Source: Cyanobacteria bacterium OH_CBB_238 (lineage in GTDB: Bacteria > Cyanobacteriota > Vampirovibrionia > Gastranaerophilales > Gastranaerophilaceae). From it: 35,254 nt of DNA. The number at the start of each line of letters is the position of its first letter. The first letter of the stretch is position 1. Both the position numbers and the translations under genes were made by a program. Location: NCBI GenBank assembly GCA_023409995.1, contig JAEYQN010000062.1:1-35254 (forward strand). Direction: 5' to 3'. Positions 23,978-32,681 of this stretch are shown piece by piece. Under the pieces are notes generated by a model. The model saw only the letters and a program-made list of their open reading frames with translations. It was not told where the DNA came from and did not search any database.

Positions 23978-24040
23978 TGATAGGCAAAGCTTTGATGGTA
24001 GAAAGTAACAATTTATTATTAATAAGTAAAATTGACACAA

Positions 24041-24065
24041 AAAAGGCGGATATAATCCGCCTTTT
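24041..24065 (-). terminator. Rho-independent terminator
   Basis: An 11-bp perfect stem (24041-24051 with 24055-24065), GC-rich inside, with a 3-base loop and Ts downstream on the minus strand. It lies 20 bases past the stop of the gene at 24086 and upstream of folP, isolating the two. Confidence 0.9.
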
Positions 24066-24085
24066 GAATTTTGTTTTTTTTAGTT

Positions 24086-24751
24086 CTAGCTTATACCCAT
24101 TGCAGATACTAAATTAGAAACCGTATTAAAAGCTGTTATTGTTTGTTTAACGTCACTAACACCATTTTCATCACTATCTTTCAGTGCTGTTTTTACTCCA
24201 AGTGCAGCACCTGCAACTGTACCAGCATTTTTAATAGTGTTTTTAACGATAGTTGGACTTGAAATTTCCGAATCTGACGGAATGCCAGCTTTAGTTATTT
24301 TAGAGAATCCTTCTGCTATTTTTTTTGAAGCTTTTTCTGTCAAATCGGAGGCTACATCTACAACTTTATTAAGTTTGCCTTCCGGTTTAATTTTTGATTT
24401 CAATTTTTCCGAAACCGTTGATGTTATGTTTGAAATTTTGTTTCCAATATTTAAACTAGAAACACCATCTGTTGCCTTTGATATAAGTTTAGTTACTGGA
24501 GATAGATCCAATAATGTAGATGCTGTTTTCTTTGCTGTAAGAGCACCAATACCACCAAGAGCAATAGCTACTAATGCATTATCTAATTTACTCGATTTGT
24601 TTTCTCTGTGTCCTGAATAAAAATCAGTAAGAGCTTGTTCTACTTGTACTTCGTCAAAATTTGGTTCATCATAGCTTAAGTCTCCAAAAGATGGTGAATT
24701 AGCATAAGCTTGAGGCTTTAGTGGTGCGCAACTGATTTTACCTACGTTCAT
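24086..24751 (-). CDS. Orphan helical protein with N-terminal SFG motif
   Basis: 221 residues. N-terminus MNVGKISCAPLKPQAYANSP, then SFGD at 21-24, then an acidic stretch with YDEPNFDEVQVEQALTDFY. Residues 58-85 contain a glycine/alanine-rich hydrophobic helix (LVAIALGGIGALTAKKTAS). Residues 95-160 are Ser/Lys-rich amphipathic helices like membrane- or surface-associated coils. A second GA-rich segment (NAGTVAGAALGVKTAL) lies near 180. No signal peptide, no known family. GGAG nine bases before ATG 24751. The N-terminal half-tag (PSFGD) resembles the motif in the phosphoglucomutase here. Function unknown. Confidence 0.6.
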   Translation of the reverse strand: MNVGKISCAPLKPQAYANSPSFGDLSYDEPNFDEVQVEQALTDFYSGHRENKSSKLDNALVAIALGGIGALTAKKTASTLLDLSPVTKLISKATDGVSSLNIGNKISNITSTVSEKLKSKIKPEGKLNKVVDVASDLTEKASKKIAEGFSKITKAGIPSDSEISSPTIVKNTIKNAGTVAGAALGVKTALKDSDENGVSDVKQTITAFNTVSNLVSAMGIS

Positions 24752-24959
24752 AAAACAACTCCATGTTTCTAATTACTTCACATATAGTTTAAATAGCCTA
24801 ATTTTTTTTTTTGCTATTACAATTGTATATTTTAATAAATATTTACAAACATGTAAATAGTAGGAAGAATTATTTTAAAAAACTTCAATCATAAAAGTTA
24901 ATTACCTTGTTATTATTAGATAATAGGCTCTATAAGTAATGTATTCAAATTAAGTTATA

Positions 24960-25814
24960 TTAAGCTTGATTGTGTATTTCAAATAAATATTTATTTTGAT
25001 TATAAGGAATTTCAATTCCTTCTTGCCTAAATTTATTTAAAAGTAATTTGTTGAATTCTCTGCCTATTTTCCACTGATCAGTTGGTTTTGTTTTTATTCT
25101 TAATTTAATAATAAGTCCAGTATCTCCAAAATTATTTAATCCAAGTATTTCTATAGGGTCGAGTATACTTGACGAAAATTCTTCGTTATTGATAAGTTGA
25201 GTGTCAAATATTTCTTTAAGTATTTTTTGAACTCTATCTACATCTTCATTATAGTTGATGACAAGATCTAGTAAATAGTATGAATAGTCGCGAGTCATGT
25301 TAGAAACTACATCAATCATCCCATTTCTTATGTAATGTACGCAGCCTGATAAATCTCTCAGTACAACCATTTTTAAATCTACTTTCTCGACAGTACCAGA
25401 TTTTCCTGCAAGTTCAACAACGTCTCCCACTCTAACCTGGCCTTCAATTAGAATAATTATGCCTGTTATTACATCTTCTACAAATCTTTTAGCGCCAAAA
25501 CCAACCGCTACACCTAAAACACCAGCTGCTGCCAAAATTGGTCTTATATCAACTCCCAATTTTGTCAAAATTGTCATTATAAATGTTAACCAAAGTGCTA
25601 TATCAATTGTTGACTTTGCGACATGGTAAATCGTTTTAATTTCCTTTATTCTCTCAGGGTCATTTGTTGTGTTGATAAGATTTCTTGAAAATTTGTTTTC
25701 AAAAATATGTAGGCATTTCATTGCGGCTATAAAAATAATTACCGCAAACAACACACTAAATAATTTATTGTCACTTAAGTGACTGAGTATTTTCATAAAA
25801 AAATTAATATCCAT
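24960..25814 (-). CDS. MscS-type mechanosensitive ion channel
   Basis: 284 residues. Three hydrophobic helices: about 18-35, 66-84 (IDIALWLTFIMTILTKLGV) and the pore-lining TM3 (ILAAAGVLGVAVGFGAKRF, about 93-111), which keeps the Gly/Ala packing of MscS. The beta-barrel follows (VRVGDVVELAGKSGTVEKVD) and then the alpha/beta cytoplasmic cage. Releases solutes under hypo-osmotic stress. Compact, like E. coli MscS (286). Divergent from secA. The ribosome-binding site (AAGAGA) is modest. Confidence is high for the family. Confidence 0.94.
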   Translation of the reverse strand: MDINFFMKILSHLSDNKLFSVLFAVIIFIAAMKCLHIFENKFSRNLINTTNDPERIKEIKTIYHVAKSTIDIALWLTFIMTILTKLGVDIRPILAAAGVLGVAVGFGAKRFVEDVITGIIILIEGQVRVGDVVELAGKSGTVEKVDLKMVVLRDLSGCVHYIRNGMIDVVSNMTRDYSYYLLDLVINYNEDVDRVQKILKEIFDTQLINNEEFSSSILDPIEILGLNNFGDTGLIIKLRIKTKPTDQWKIGREFNKLLLNKFRQEGIEIPYNQNKYLFEIHNQA

Positions 25815-25915
25815 TGTTTCTCTTTTCTATTCTTAATAAAGAAAAATTATCTACTAAAATTAAACCATTAGTCAATAGTTGCAGTCTATGTGATTAGCAC
25901 AAATTATCTTTTTTG

Positions 25916-25924
25916 TGATAGAAT
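25916..25924 (+). promoter_or_regulatory. Putative extended -10 promoter for secA
   Basis: TGA then TAGAAT (25919-25924) is an extended -10 about 70 bases before the secA ATG. The context TTTTTTGTGATAGAATTC matches the rlmN promoter core TTTGTGCTAAAATTC at most positions. Confidence 0.35.
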
Positions 25925-25994
25925 TCAGACAAATGTGTCGATGTCTAATAATTAATTTGCCATCGAGAAGCTATTCAGACAGGGGATATTAAAT

Positions 25995-28793
25995 ATGAAA
26001 GATTTACTTGTAAAAATCTTGGGTAATCCGAACGAAAAAAAAGTTAAAAAAGTTCAGCCGATTATTGAGCATATAAACGCTATAGAGCCAGAATTTGCAG
26101 CGCTTACAGATTTGGAATTGATTTCAAAAACTCAAGAATTTAAAGATTTTTTAAATAATAGACAAAAATCGGAAGACCCTGAAAAGGATAGAAAGTTAGA
26201 AAAAGATGCATTAGATAAAATATTGCCTGAAGCATTTGCTACAGTTAGAGAAGCCGGTAAAAGAGTTTTGAATATGAGACACTTTGATGTGCAGCTTATT
26301 GGTGGTATTTTCTTACATGAAGGTCACATAGCTGAAATGAGAACCGGTGAAGGTAAAACATTAGTTGCTACATTACCTGCTTATTTGAATGCTCTTACTG
26401 GCAAAGGTGTCCATGTTGTCACTGTCAATGATTATTTGGCAAAAAGAGATAGTGACTGGATGGGAAGAATTTTTAGGTTCTTAGGATTGTCTGTTGGAGT
26501 TGTTTTATCTGACAGAAGTGACTTTGAGTTTGAAAAGAAAAAGGCTGCTTATGCCTGCGACATAACTTATGGTACAAATAATGAATTTGGTTTTGACTTT
26601 TTAAGAGATAATATGGCGGGAAGTTTAGAACAACAAGTACAACGTCCTTACTCTTACGCTATAATCGATGAAGTAGATAGTATTTTAATCGATGAAGCAA
26701 GAACTCCATTAATAATAAGCGGTAGGCTAGAAAAATCCGCAGAGTTGTATGTGACCATGTCAAAAATTGCTCCAAAGCTTGAAAAAGACAAACATTATGA
26801 AGTTGATGAAAAAAATAAAAATATAATTCTTACAGAAGAAGGTATCGACAAAGCTCAAGAAATTCTTGGCATTGATGATTTATTTGATATAGCTAATCAG
26901 TATGCTCATCATCTTTTGCAAGCTCTTAAAGCTAAAGAATTATTTACCAGGGATACTGATTATGTAGTTAAAAATGGTGAAGTAATGATTGTTGATGAGT
27001 TCACTGGAAGACTAATGGAAGGAAGACGTTGGTCTGATGGGTTACATCAAGCAATTGAAGCTAAAGAAAATTTGCAAATTCAAGATGAGACCCAAACTCT
27101 TGCCAGCATAACTTTCCAAAACCTATTTAGGTTGTATCCTAAACTTTCTGGTATGACAGGTACTGCTATGACTGAAGAAGCTGAATTCGGTAAAATTTAT
27201 AGCCTTGAAGTTACCTGCATTCCAACAAATAAACAGGATGTACGGAAAGACTACCCTGACGTCATTTATAAGACAGAAAAACAGAAATATATATCTGTAG
27301 TTGATGAAATAATAGAAATGAACAAAATCGGAAGGCCGGTTTTGGTTGGTACAATCAGTATTGACAAATCTGAACATATATCCATGCTTTTAAAGAAAAG
27401 AGGAGTAAAGCATAACATCCTTAATGCTAAACATCACGAAAAAGAAGCTTATATCATTGCTCAAGCAGGCAGATTTGGTGCGGTTACTATTGCTACAAAT
27501 ATGGCTGGGCGGGGTACTGACATATTGTTAGGTGGAAACTCCGAGTACTTGGCTAAAGAAGTTTTAGAAGACAAAGGTTTTTCGCCCGATAAGACACCAA
27601 ACTACGAAGATAAAAAAGAGGATGCACTGCTTCAAGCAAGAAGAATTACTGAGGAAGAACACCGCAAAGTTGTCGATGCTGGAGGACTACATGTAATAGG
27701 TACAGAGAGACATGAGTCAAGAAGGATAGATAATCAGTTAAGAGGACGTGCAGGACGGCAAGGTGACCCTGGCTCTACAAGATTCTTCTTATCATTAGAA
27801 GATAATCTTATGAGAATATTTGGCGGTCAAAAAGTTTTTGAATTAATGGACAGGCTAAATGTTGAAGAAACTATGGCTATAGAATCTCCTCTGATAACAA
27901 GACAAATTCAATCTTCGCAGAAAAAAGTCGAAACTTATCATTTTGATATGAGGAAGCATGTGCTTGAATATGATGATGTTATGAATATACAACGTGATAA
28001 ATTCTATTATCAACGAAAAAGAGTTCTAAAAGGGGAAAGCCTCACTGCTGATATCATTTACATGATTGAACAAGAAGTAGACAGAATTCTAAAAAGCTAT
28101 ATTGCTCCAGACATGAATCCTGATGAGTATATTTATGAAGATTTGCATGGGCTTGTAAGGGAGATCCATTCAATGATTCCTCAGTTATCATTTATAGAAG
28201 TCAGAGATATTCAAGGTATGCGTTTTGATAGTATATATGACAAACTCAGAGATTTTGCGATAAAGGCATATAGAGATCATGAGACCAAAACAATAGAGTT
28301 TTATAATGACGTTATTTCCAAGTATGAAGAAAACTATATTGTCCAAAACCCTTTTGATACATCAAATGTCATGAGAAACATTGAAAGAGACATATTGCTT
28401 AGGGTTATAGATAATAAGTGGATTGATCATCTTCATAATATAGACATGCTAAGAGAAGGAATTGGTCTTAGAGCATATGGACAAAAAGACCCATTAATCG
28501 AATATAAGCGTGAAGCTTATGATTTATTCAATAACATGATGCATGAAATTCAAAGTGAAACAGTAAGACACTTATTTAGAACAAAATTTGGTGTGCAGTT
28601 TATTAATCAATCAGACGATGAAGTTATTGAAACTGAGTTGTCAAAGGCTGCTGAGCATTTTTCTTATAGCGAAGATGCTGATATACAAAATTCAACACCT
28701 ATAACATCGGATAAGATTGGAAGAAATGACCCATGCCCATGCGGAAGTGGGAAAAAATATAAAAAGTGTTGTGGAATTAACAAACAGGATTAA
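25995..28793 (+). CDS. secA: Preprotein translocase ATPase SecA
   Basis: ATPase motor that pushes preproteins through SecYEG at the plasma membrane. 932 residues. Walker A is TGEGKT (117-122); the DEAD-like Walker B is IIDEVDSILIDEARTPLI; NBD2 has MAGRGTDI and HVIGTERHESRRIDNQLRGRAGRQGD (split to show only the core: ERHESRRIDNQLRGRAGRQ). The C-terminal zinc-binding tail CPCGSGKKYKKCC, for SecB or ribosome contact, is intact. The ATG is preceded by AGGGGA. It is followed after 2 bases by waaA, an operon tying protein export to outer-membrane building. Only one secA is visible here. Confidence 0.98.
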   Translation: MKDLLVKILGNPNEKKVKKVQPIIEHINAIEPEFAALTDLELISKTQEFKDFLNNRQKSEDPEKDRKLEKDALDKILPEAFATVREAGKRVLNMRHFDVQLIGGIFLHEGHIAEMRTGEGKTLVATLPAYLNALTGKGVHVVTVNDYLAKRDSDWMGRIFRFLGLSVGVVLSDRSDFEFEKKKAAYACDITYGTNNEFGFDFLRDNMAGSLEQQVQRPYSYAIIDEVDSILIDEARTPLIISGRLEKSAELYVTMSKIAPKLEKDKHYEVDEKNKNIILTEEGIDKAQEILGIDDLFDIANQYAHHLLQALKAKELFTRDTDYVVKNGEVMIVDEFTGRLMEGRRWSDGLHQAIEAKENLQIQDETQTLASITFQNLFRLYPKLSGMTGTAMTEEAEFGKIYSLEVTCIPTNKQDVRKDYPDVIYKTEKQKYISVVDEIIEMNKIGRPVLVGTISIDKSEHISMLLKKRGVKHNILNAKHHEKEAYIIAQAGRFGAVTIATNMAGRGTDILLGGNSEYLAKEVLEDKGFSPDKTPNYEDKKEDALLQARRITEEEHRKVVDAGGLHVIGTERHESRRIDNQLRGRAGRQGDPGSTRFFLSLEDNLMRIFGGQKVFELMDRLNVEETMAIESPLITRQIQSSQKKVETYHFDMRKHVLEYDDVMNIQRDKFYYQRKRVLKGESLTADIIYMIEQEVDRILKSYIAPDMNPDEYIYEDLHGLVREIHSMIPQLSFIEVRDIQGMRFDSIYDKLRDFAIKAYRDHETKTIEFYNDVISKYEENYIVQNPFDTSNVMRNIERDILLRVIDNKWIDHLHNIDMLREGIGLRAYGQKDPLIEYKREAYDLFNNMMHEIQSETVRHLFRTKFGVQFINQSDDEVIETELSKAAEHFSYSEDADIQNSTPITSDKIGRNDPCPCGSGKKYKKCCGINKQD

Positions 28794-28795
28794 TT

Positions 28796-30061
28796 ATGTT
28801 CTTGATTTACAATTTAATATTACCAGTGTTTGCTATTATTTTATCTCCATTAATAGCAGTAGCTTTTATTGTTAAACCTAAGCTCAGAGCAGGTTTTTGG
28901 CAAAAAATTGGACTCTATTCAAAAACAAATTATGATAAAAGCACAAGTGATAAAACAATTGTTTTTCATGCGGTATCAGTTGGAGAAGTTAATGCTGTTT
29001 CTCCATTAATAAAAAAATATAGAGAACAAAATAAATCAGCTTATATTGTCCTTACAACAACTACAAAAACAGGGCAAGAAGTAGCTAAAAAATTATTGAG
29101 TGATTATGTAAGTGTGATAACATATTTTCCATATGATTTTTGTTTTAGCGTAAGTAGTTTTTTTAGAACATTTAATCCTCAGCAGGTAATAATTGCTGAA
29201 ACCGAAATATGGCCATGTTTTGTTTCTATTGCTGCAAAAAAAGGGATAAAAACTTATATTGTAAATGGAAGAATATCCCCAAACTCTCATAGAGGGTACA
29301 AGAGGTTTGAAATATTTTTCAGAAATATTTTAAATAAGTATGAAAAAATACTTATGCAGTCTAAAGGAGATGCAGAGAGAATAATTGATGTCGGTGCTCC
29401 TAAAGATAAAGTTTTTGTAATGGGAAACTTGAAATATGACATTACACAGCCAATTAGCAAGCAAAAGGTAATTGATTTAAAGTCAGAGTTTTCATTGGAT
29501 CCAGAGTCAAAATTATTTATTGCGGCAAGCACTCACACTGGGGAAGATGAAATAATTCTTAGTCTCTATACAAATCTTGCAAAAGTCATACCAAGTTTAA
29601 AACTTTTGGTTGCCCCAAGGCATCCACAGCGGTATGGGCAAGTTGAAAAAGTAATAACTTCTTTAGGCTATAAATTAGGTAGGCGAAGTAATAAGGCTAC
29701 ATTCAGCGAATATGATGTAATCATGCTTGATACTATGGGGGAGCTTTCTAAAGTTTTTTCATTTGCACATGTAGCATTCATTGGTGGGAGCTTTTCAAAT
29801 ACGGGGGGGCATAATCCTCTAGAAGCAAATATATGGGGAGTACCTGTGCTCTCCGGACCTGCTATATTCAATTTTAAAGATATCTATAAATTTGCGATTT
29901 CTAAGAAAGCCGCGTTTGTTGTTACCACGGAAGAAGATTTATATTTTGAGTCTATTCAGTTGCTCACTAATGGAGAAAAATATGCAGAATCATCTATTGG
30001 CGCCAAAGAAATTTTTAGTAGTAATAGGGGTGCTATAGATTTTGTTCTGAAAGAAATATAA
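28796..30061 (+). CDS. waaA: 3-deoxy-D-manno-octulosonic acid (Kdo) transferase
   Basis: Glycosyltransferase family 30 enzyme attaching Kdo to lipid A at the inner face of the plasma membrane. 421 residues. N-terminal membrane anchor LIYNLILPVFAIILSPLI (about 3-20). Landmarks: HAVSVGEVNAVSPLI, PYDFCFSVSSFFRTF, IIAETEIWPCFV, NGRISPNSHRGYKRF, VMGNLKYD and the C-terminal nucleotide-binding LVAPRHPQRY and GGSFSNTGGHNPLEAN. Presence of this gene implies a lipopolysaccharide outer membrane. Starts 2 bases after the secA stop, so it is probably cotranslated. How many Kdo residues it adds cannot be told. Confidence 0.95.
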   Translation: MFLIYNLILPVFAIILSPLIAVAFIVKPKLRAGFWQKIGLYSKTNYDKSTSDKTIVFHAVSVGEVNAVSPLIKKYREQNKSAYIVLTTTTKTGQEVAKKLLSDYVSVITYFPYDFCFSVSSFFRTFNPQQVIIAETEIWPCFVSIAAKKGIKTYIVNGRISPNSHRGYKRFEIFFRNILNKYEKILMQSKGDAERIIDVGAPKDKVFVMGNLKYDITQPISKQKVIDLKSEFSLDPESKLFIAASTHTGEDEIILSLYTNLAKVIPSLKLLVAPRHPQRYGQVEKVITSLGYKLGRRSNKATFSEYDVIMLDTMGELSKVFSFAHVAFIGGSFSNTGGHNPLEANIWGVPVLSGPAIFNFKDIYKFAISKKAAFVVTTEEDLYFESIQLLTNGEKYAESSIGAKEIFSSNRGAIDFVLKEI

Positions 30062-30177
30062 AATTACCGACTATTGTGAAGTAAATTTTATATGACTATT
30101 TGTATTATAAATATGTTCATGGTAACATTTTTTTCTGAAAAGACTATAAATTAATCATAAGTTCAAGGAGATAGAAA

Positions 30178-30474
30178 TTGAAAACGTACGAATTATTATC
30201 AATTATTAAACCAAACATCGATTCTGATGAAGCTGATAAAATTATTGCTAAAATCGAGGATATTGTTGTTGGATTCAAAGGATCTGTAAATGAAACAGAT
30301 AAAATGGGTCGTAAAAAATTATCATATGATATTCAAAATTTCAGAGATGGTTATTTTGTAACTCAAAAATTGCAAATTCCGGCAGAAAAAATTGTTGAAT
30401 TCAAAAGACAACTAAAATTAAATGATAATATTCTAAGAACAATGTTTTTAGAAATTTCAAAAGTGAAAGCGTAG
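30178..30474 (+). CDS. rpsF: 30S ribosomal protein S6
   Basis: 98 residues, normal for S6, which binds S18 on the 30S platform. YELLSIIKPNIDSDEADKII and the central KMGRKKLSYDIQNFRDGYF are characteristic. The start is TTG at 30178: AAGGAG lies seven bases upstream and no in-frame ATG gives a full S6. First gene of the conserved rpsF-ssb-rpsR operon; a 116-base gap after waaA suggests its own promoter. Confidence 0.96.
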   Translation: MKTYELLSIIKPNIDSDEADKIIAKIEDIVVGFKGSVNETDKMGRKKLSYDIQNFRDGYFVTQKLQIPAEKIVEFKRQLKLNDNILRTMFLEISKVKA

Positions 30475-30484
30475 GCATAATTAG

Positions 30485-30883
30485 ATGACATTAGCAAAAG
30501 CAGTTTTATCTGGTACAGTATATAGGGCTCCCGAAAAAAGATTTACTTCAAATAATATTCCGGTTGCATTTTTTACTCTAAATATTGATGAAAAAGATGA
30601 AACTCTTGTTAGAGTTGTTGCTAAAGGCAATTTAGCTGATACGGTTGAATCTTCTGTTTCAAAAAGTGATAAAGTCGTAGTTGAAGGTAGACTTCAAAAT
30701 GCTACAATCCAAGCTGATGATGGAACTGAAAGAAAAATTGTTGAGGTTGAACTTTCAAGTTTTGAATTAATTGCTTCATCACAAACTTCAACTTCAAAAA
30801 AATCATCTAATGAAGAAATTGTAAAATTTGCAGAAGAAGATTTCTCTGATGACTTAATTGGCGAAGATGAGATACCTTTTTAG
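30485..30883 (+). CDS. ssb: Single-stranded DNA-binding protein
   Basis: 132 residues. N-terminal OB-fold (AVLSGTVYRAPEKRFTSNN, VAFFTLNIDE, VRVVAKGNLADTVESSV, KVVVEGRLQNATI). The disordered acidic tail ends in the conserved partner-binding tip EDEIPF. 10 bases after rpsF. Shorter than E. coli SSB (178) because the linker is short. Binds single-stranded DNA in replication, repair and recombination. Its place between rpsF and rpsR is the standard bacterial order. Confidence 0.94.
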   Translation: MTLAKAVLSGTVYRAPEKRFTSNNIPVAFFTLNIDEKDETLVRVVAKGNLADTVESSVSKSDKVVVEGRLQNATIQADDGTERKIVEVELSSFELIASSQTSTSKKSSNEEIVKFAEEDFSDDLIGEDEIPF

Positions 30884-30935
30884 CAAAAAAAATAGAATAA
30901 ATATAAAGTAAACGTAATAAGTAAAGGAAATAAAA

Positions 30936-31169
30936 ATGGCAAGAGAACAGCTAGACAAAAAGAAACGTAAAAATTGCAGCTTTTGTGCAGATAAAGTAGA
31001 AGTTATCGATTATAAAGATTCGCAAAAACTTAAAAAGTACCTTACAGAAGCAGGTAAAATTCTTCCTAGAAGAATTACTGGTAACTGTGCAGAGCACCAA
31101 AGAATGATAGCAAGAGCTGTTAAGAAAGCAAGAGAAGCTTCACTACTTTGTTACGTATTCGAAGCTTAA
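30936..31169 (+). CDS. rpsR: 30S ribosomal protein S18, zinc-binding type
   Basis: 77 residues. It partners S6 on the 30S platform. Cys14 and Cys17 (CSFC) with Cys51 and His54 (CAEH) make a complete zinc site, so this is the C+ type of S18. The conserved core is [16 protein letters not shown] and AIKKARE-like ([12 protein letters not shown]). AAAGGAAA precedes the ATG at 30936. Last gene of the operon; the terminator at 31198-31227 follows. Confidence 0.96.
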   Translation: MAREQLDKKKRKNCSFCADKVEVIDYKDSQKLKKYLTEAGKILPRRITGNCAEHQRMIARAVKKAREASLLCYVFEA

Positions 31170-31197
31170 ATAATATTTCTGGAAGACTATTAATAAA

Positions 31198-31227
31198 AGA
31201 GAGAGCTAATGCTCTCTCTAATTTTTT
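31198..31227. terminator. Rho-independent terminator, probably bidirectional
   Basis: A 9-bp perfect stem (31198-31206 with 31211-31219), 4-base loop and T6 at 31222-31227 end the rpsF-ssb-rpsR operon. Four As at the left edge give a short T run on the minus strand, so it may also serve the gtrA-like gene that ends at 31252. Confidence 0.88.
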
Positions 31228-31251
31228 GTACAAATATATTTTTAGATAAGA

Positions 31252-31665
31252 CTAATTTAATTCATGCCCTTTGAACACTAGGGTCTTATTTAGAACAAAA
31301 GACAATGTTCCAAGTGGAACAAGTAGTAATGCTCCAGCAAGATATACATTAATTTTCATTTTTATTTCTAAATCTAAAAATGTAATATTTAGTGTAGCAA
31401 TTATTATGTACACAAGTAAAAATTTAAAAACTAGCATGTTATTTTTATTTTTGAAAACTATTTTGCCTATAGTTTTAAAATTAAAAAATATGGACAAGAT
31501 CGTTCCAACTATAACTGCTATTTGATAGTGCAACCCCGACATTATTAGTAAGGTAAAAGTTGAATAACCAAAAATTGTATTCATTACTCCAACACATGCA
31601 TATTTGAAAAATAATATATCAAGATATCCTGGTTTCTGCTTGCTTATTATTGTTGGTTTACTCAT
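31252..31665 (-). CDS. GtrA-like membrane protein
   Basis: 137 residues, four hydrophobic segments (about 20-45, 46-62, 77-98, 105-130). GtrA signature: YACVGVMNTIFGYSTFTLLI near the first helix, then IGKIVFKNKN between helices 2 and 3, and NKTLVFK at the C-terminus. The family moves lipid-linked sugars across the membrane or helps surface-polysaccharide modification. GGAG five bases before ATG 31665. No glycosyltransferase partner (GtrB) is adjacent. Family call reliable; the sugar unknown. Confidence 0.9.
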   Translation of the reverse strand: MSKPTIISKQKPGYLDILFFKYACVGVMNTIFGYSTFTLLIMSGLHYQIAVIVGTILSIFFNFKTIGKIVFKNKNNMLVFKFLLVYIIIATLNITFLDLEIKMKINVYLAGALLLVPLGTLSFVLNKTLVFKGHELN

Positions 31666-31740
31666 TTTTCTCCAATATTGGTATCCAATAAAGTACTATT
31701 ATATACCGAATGCTAAAAAAAGTCATATAGTACAAATGTA

Positions 31741-32619
31741 CTAATCGTACATTATATGGACACCTGCCCCACTTCCATAATCTTTAGATCTATTTATATA
31801 ACCAGTATTTGTTTTTAGGTAGTTATTATAGCCATAACCTGATTGCGGATATCCGTTTTGCCCCCAATAATTATTTTGGTTATAAGGATTCATCATACCA
31901 TTACTCGACGTATTATAATATGGATTTGTTCCGTATACAGGTGGACTATAACCCGTTACTGTACCACCACCAAAAATACCTGATAAAATATTTTTAATTT
32001 TTCCAGATTTGGTGCTTGCGTCATTATAGTATGGTTGAGTGTAAATATTATTTGGTACTATAGCTTGTATTGGGCTGTATGAGCCAGTTCCCATTGGATT
32101 TATTGCTGTTTGATATGGAAATGCATTGTAATGTTTTACTGCTTTTGCAACTACATTATATCTGTCTTCAAGTTCACCTTGCTGCATTGCCCCGAGCATT
32201 TCTTTCTCGATTCTGATTAGTCTTGTTTCAGGGTCATCATTGCTATAAATTCTATTGAATAATTTACTTTCAATATTTGATAGCCCATTTACTGGTATAT
32301 TTGAACTATATGCTGTAGGATTTACTGCTTGAGTGATATTATTTAGGCGTTCAGATAAGCTTAAGTTTGGGTTTGTTCTATTGAAAAGTCTGTTCTCGAT
32401 TCTGTTCAATCTATTGTATACGTCATCGCCTTCATAAGCATTATTAAATATAATGTTTTCTACTTGAGTTATTCTCGGATATGATGATAACTGATTATTT
32501 CCGTAGGGCATACCTAATGCAGGTGCTAATGGAGTTACGGTTGTAACTTGTCTTGTCTTAGCTAAGGCATTTGTGGACAATAAGCATATTGTCATCATGC
32601 TGATTACTAATTTTCTCAT
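31741..32619 (-). CDS. Exported protein with cyanobacterial-type IE..LF/RL.RIE repeats
   Basis: 292 residues. A signal peptide, with cleavage likely after NALA (residue 20), then two gapless 27-residue repeat units at 53-79 and 116-142 (VENIIFNNAYEGDDVYNRLN start and IESKLFNRIYSNDDPETRLI start); both keep E..(I/L)F, Y..DD, RL.RIE. A third partial unit lies at about 74-99. The rest is a low-complexity Tyr/Asn/Gly/Pro-rich tail. Exported helical-repeat proteins with this type of unit occur in cyanobacteria and their relatives as far as I recall; function unknown. The ribosome-binding site AGGA lies in an inverted repeat. Probably envelope-associated; a lipobox is absent. Confidence 0.7.
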   Translation of the reverse strand: MRKLVISMMTICLLSTNALAKTRQVTTVTPLAPALGMPYGNNQLSSYPRITQVENIIFNNAYEGDDVYNRLNRIENRLFNRTNPNLSLSERLNNITQAVNPTAYSSNIPVNGLSNIESKLFNRIYSNDDPETRLIRIEKEMLGAMQQGELEDRYNVVAKAVKHYNAFPYQTAINPMGTGSYSPIQAIVPNNIYTQPYYNDASTKSGKIKNILSGIFGGGTVTGYSPPVYGTNPYYNTSSNGMMNPYNQNNYWGQNGYPQSGYGYNNYLKTNTGYINRSKDYGSGAGVHIMYD

Positions 32620-32620
32620 A

Positions 32621-32656
32621 ATAAAATTCCTCAGCTTTAGATTATAGGAATTTTAT
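32621..32656. repeat. Inverted repeat overlapping the ribosome-binding site of the repeat protein gene
   Basis: ATAAAATTCC (32621-32630) and GGAATTTTAT (32647-32656) form a 10-bp stem with a 16-base loop. On the minus strand the right arm holds the gene's GAGGAA ribosome-binding site and the loop contains TATAAT. If transcribed from upstream, the stem would hide the site; if TATAAT is the -10, the left arm is not transcribed. Confidence 0.4.
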
Positions 32657-32681
32657 ATTTTTTTCATTGGTAAGTTGTATA

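Noticed and set aside
23966..24040. Extended N-terminus of folP starting at 24040
   Set aside because: It would run over the space right after the upstream terminator and through the TATAAT box; the peptide is not conserved-looking.
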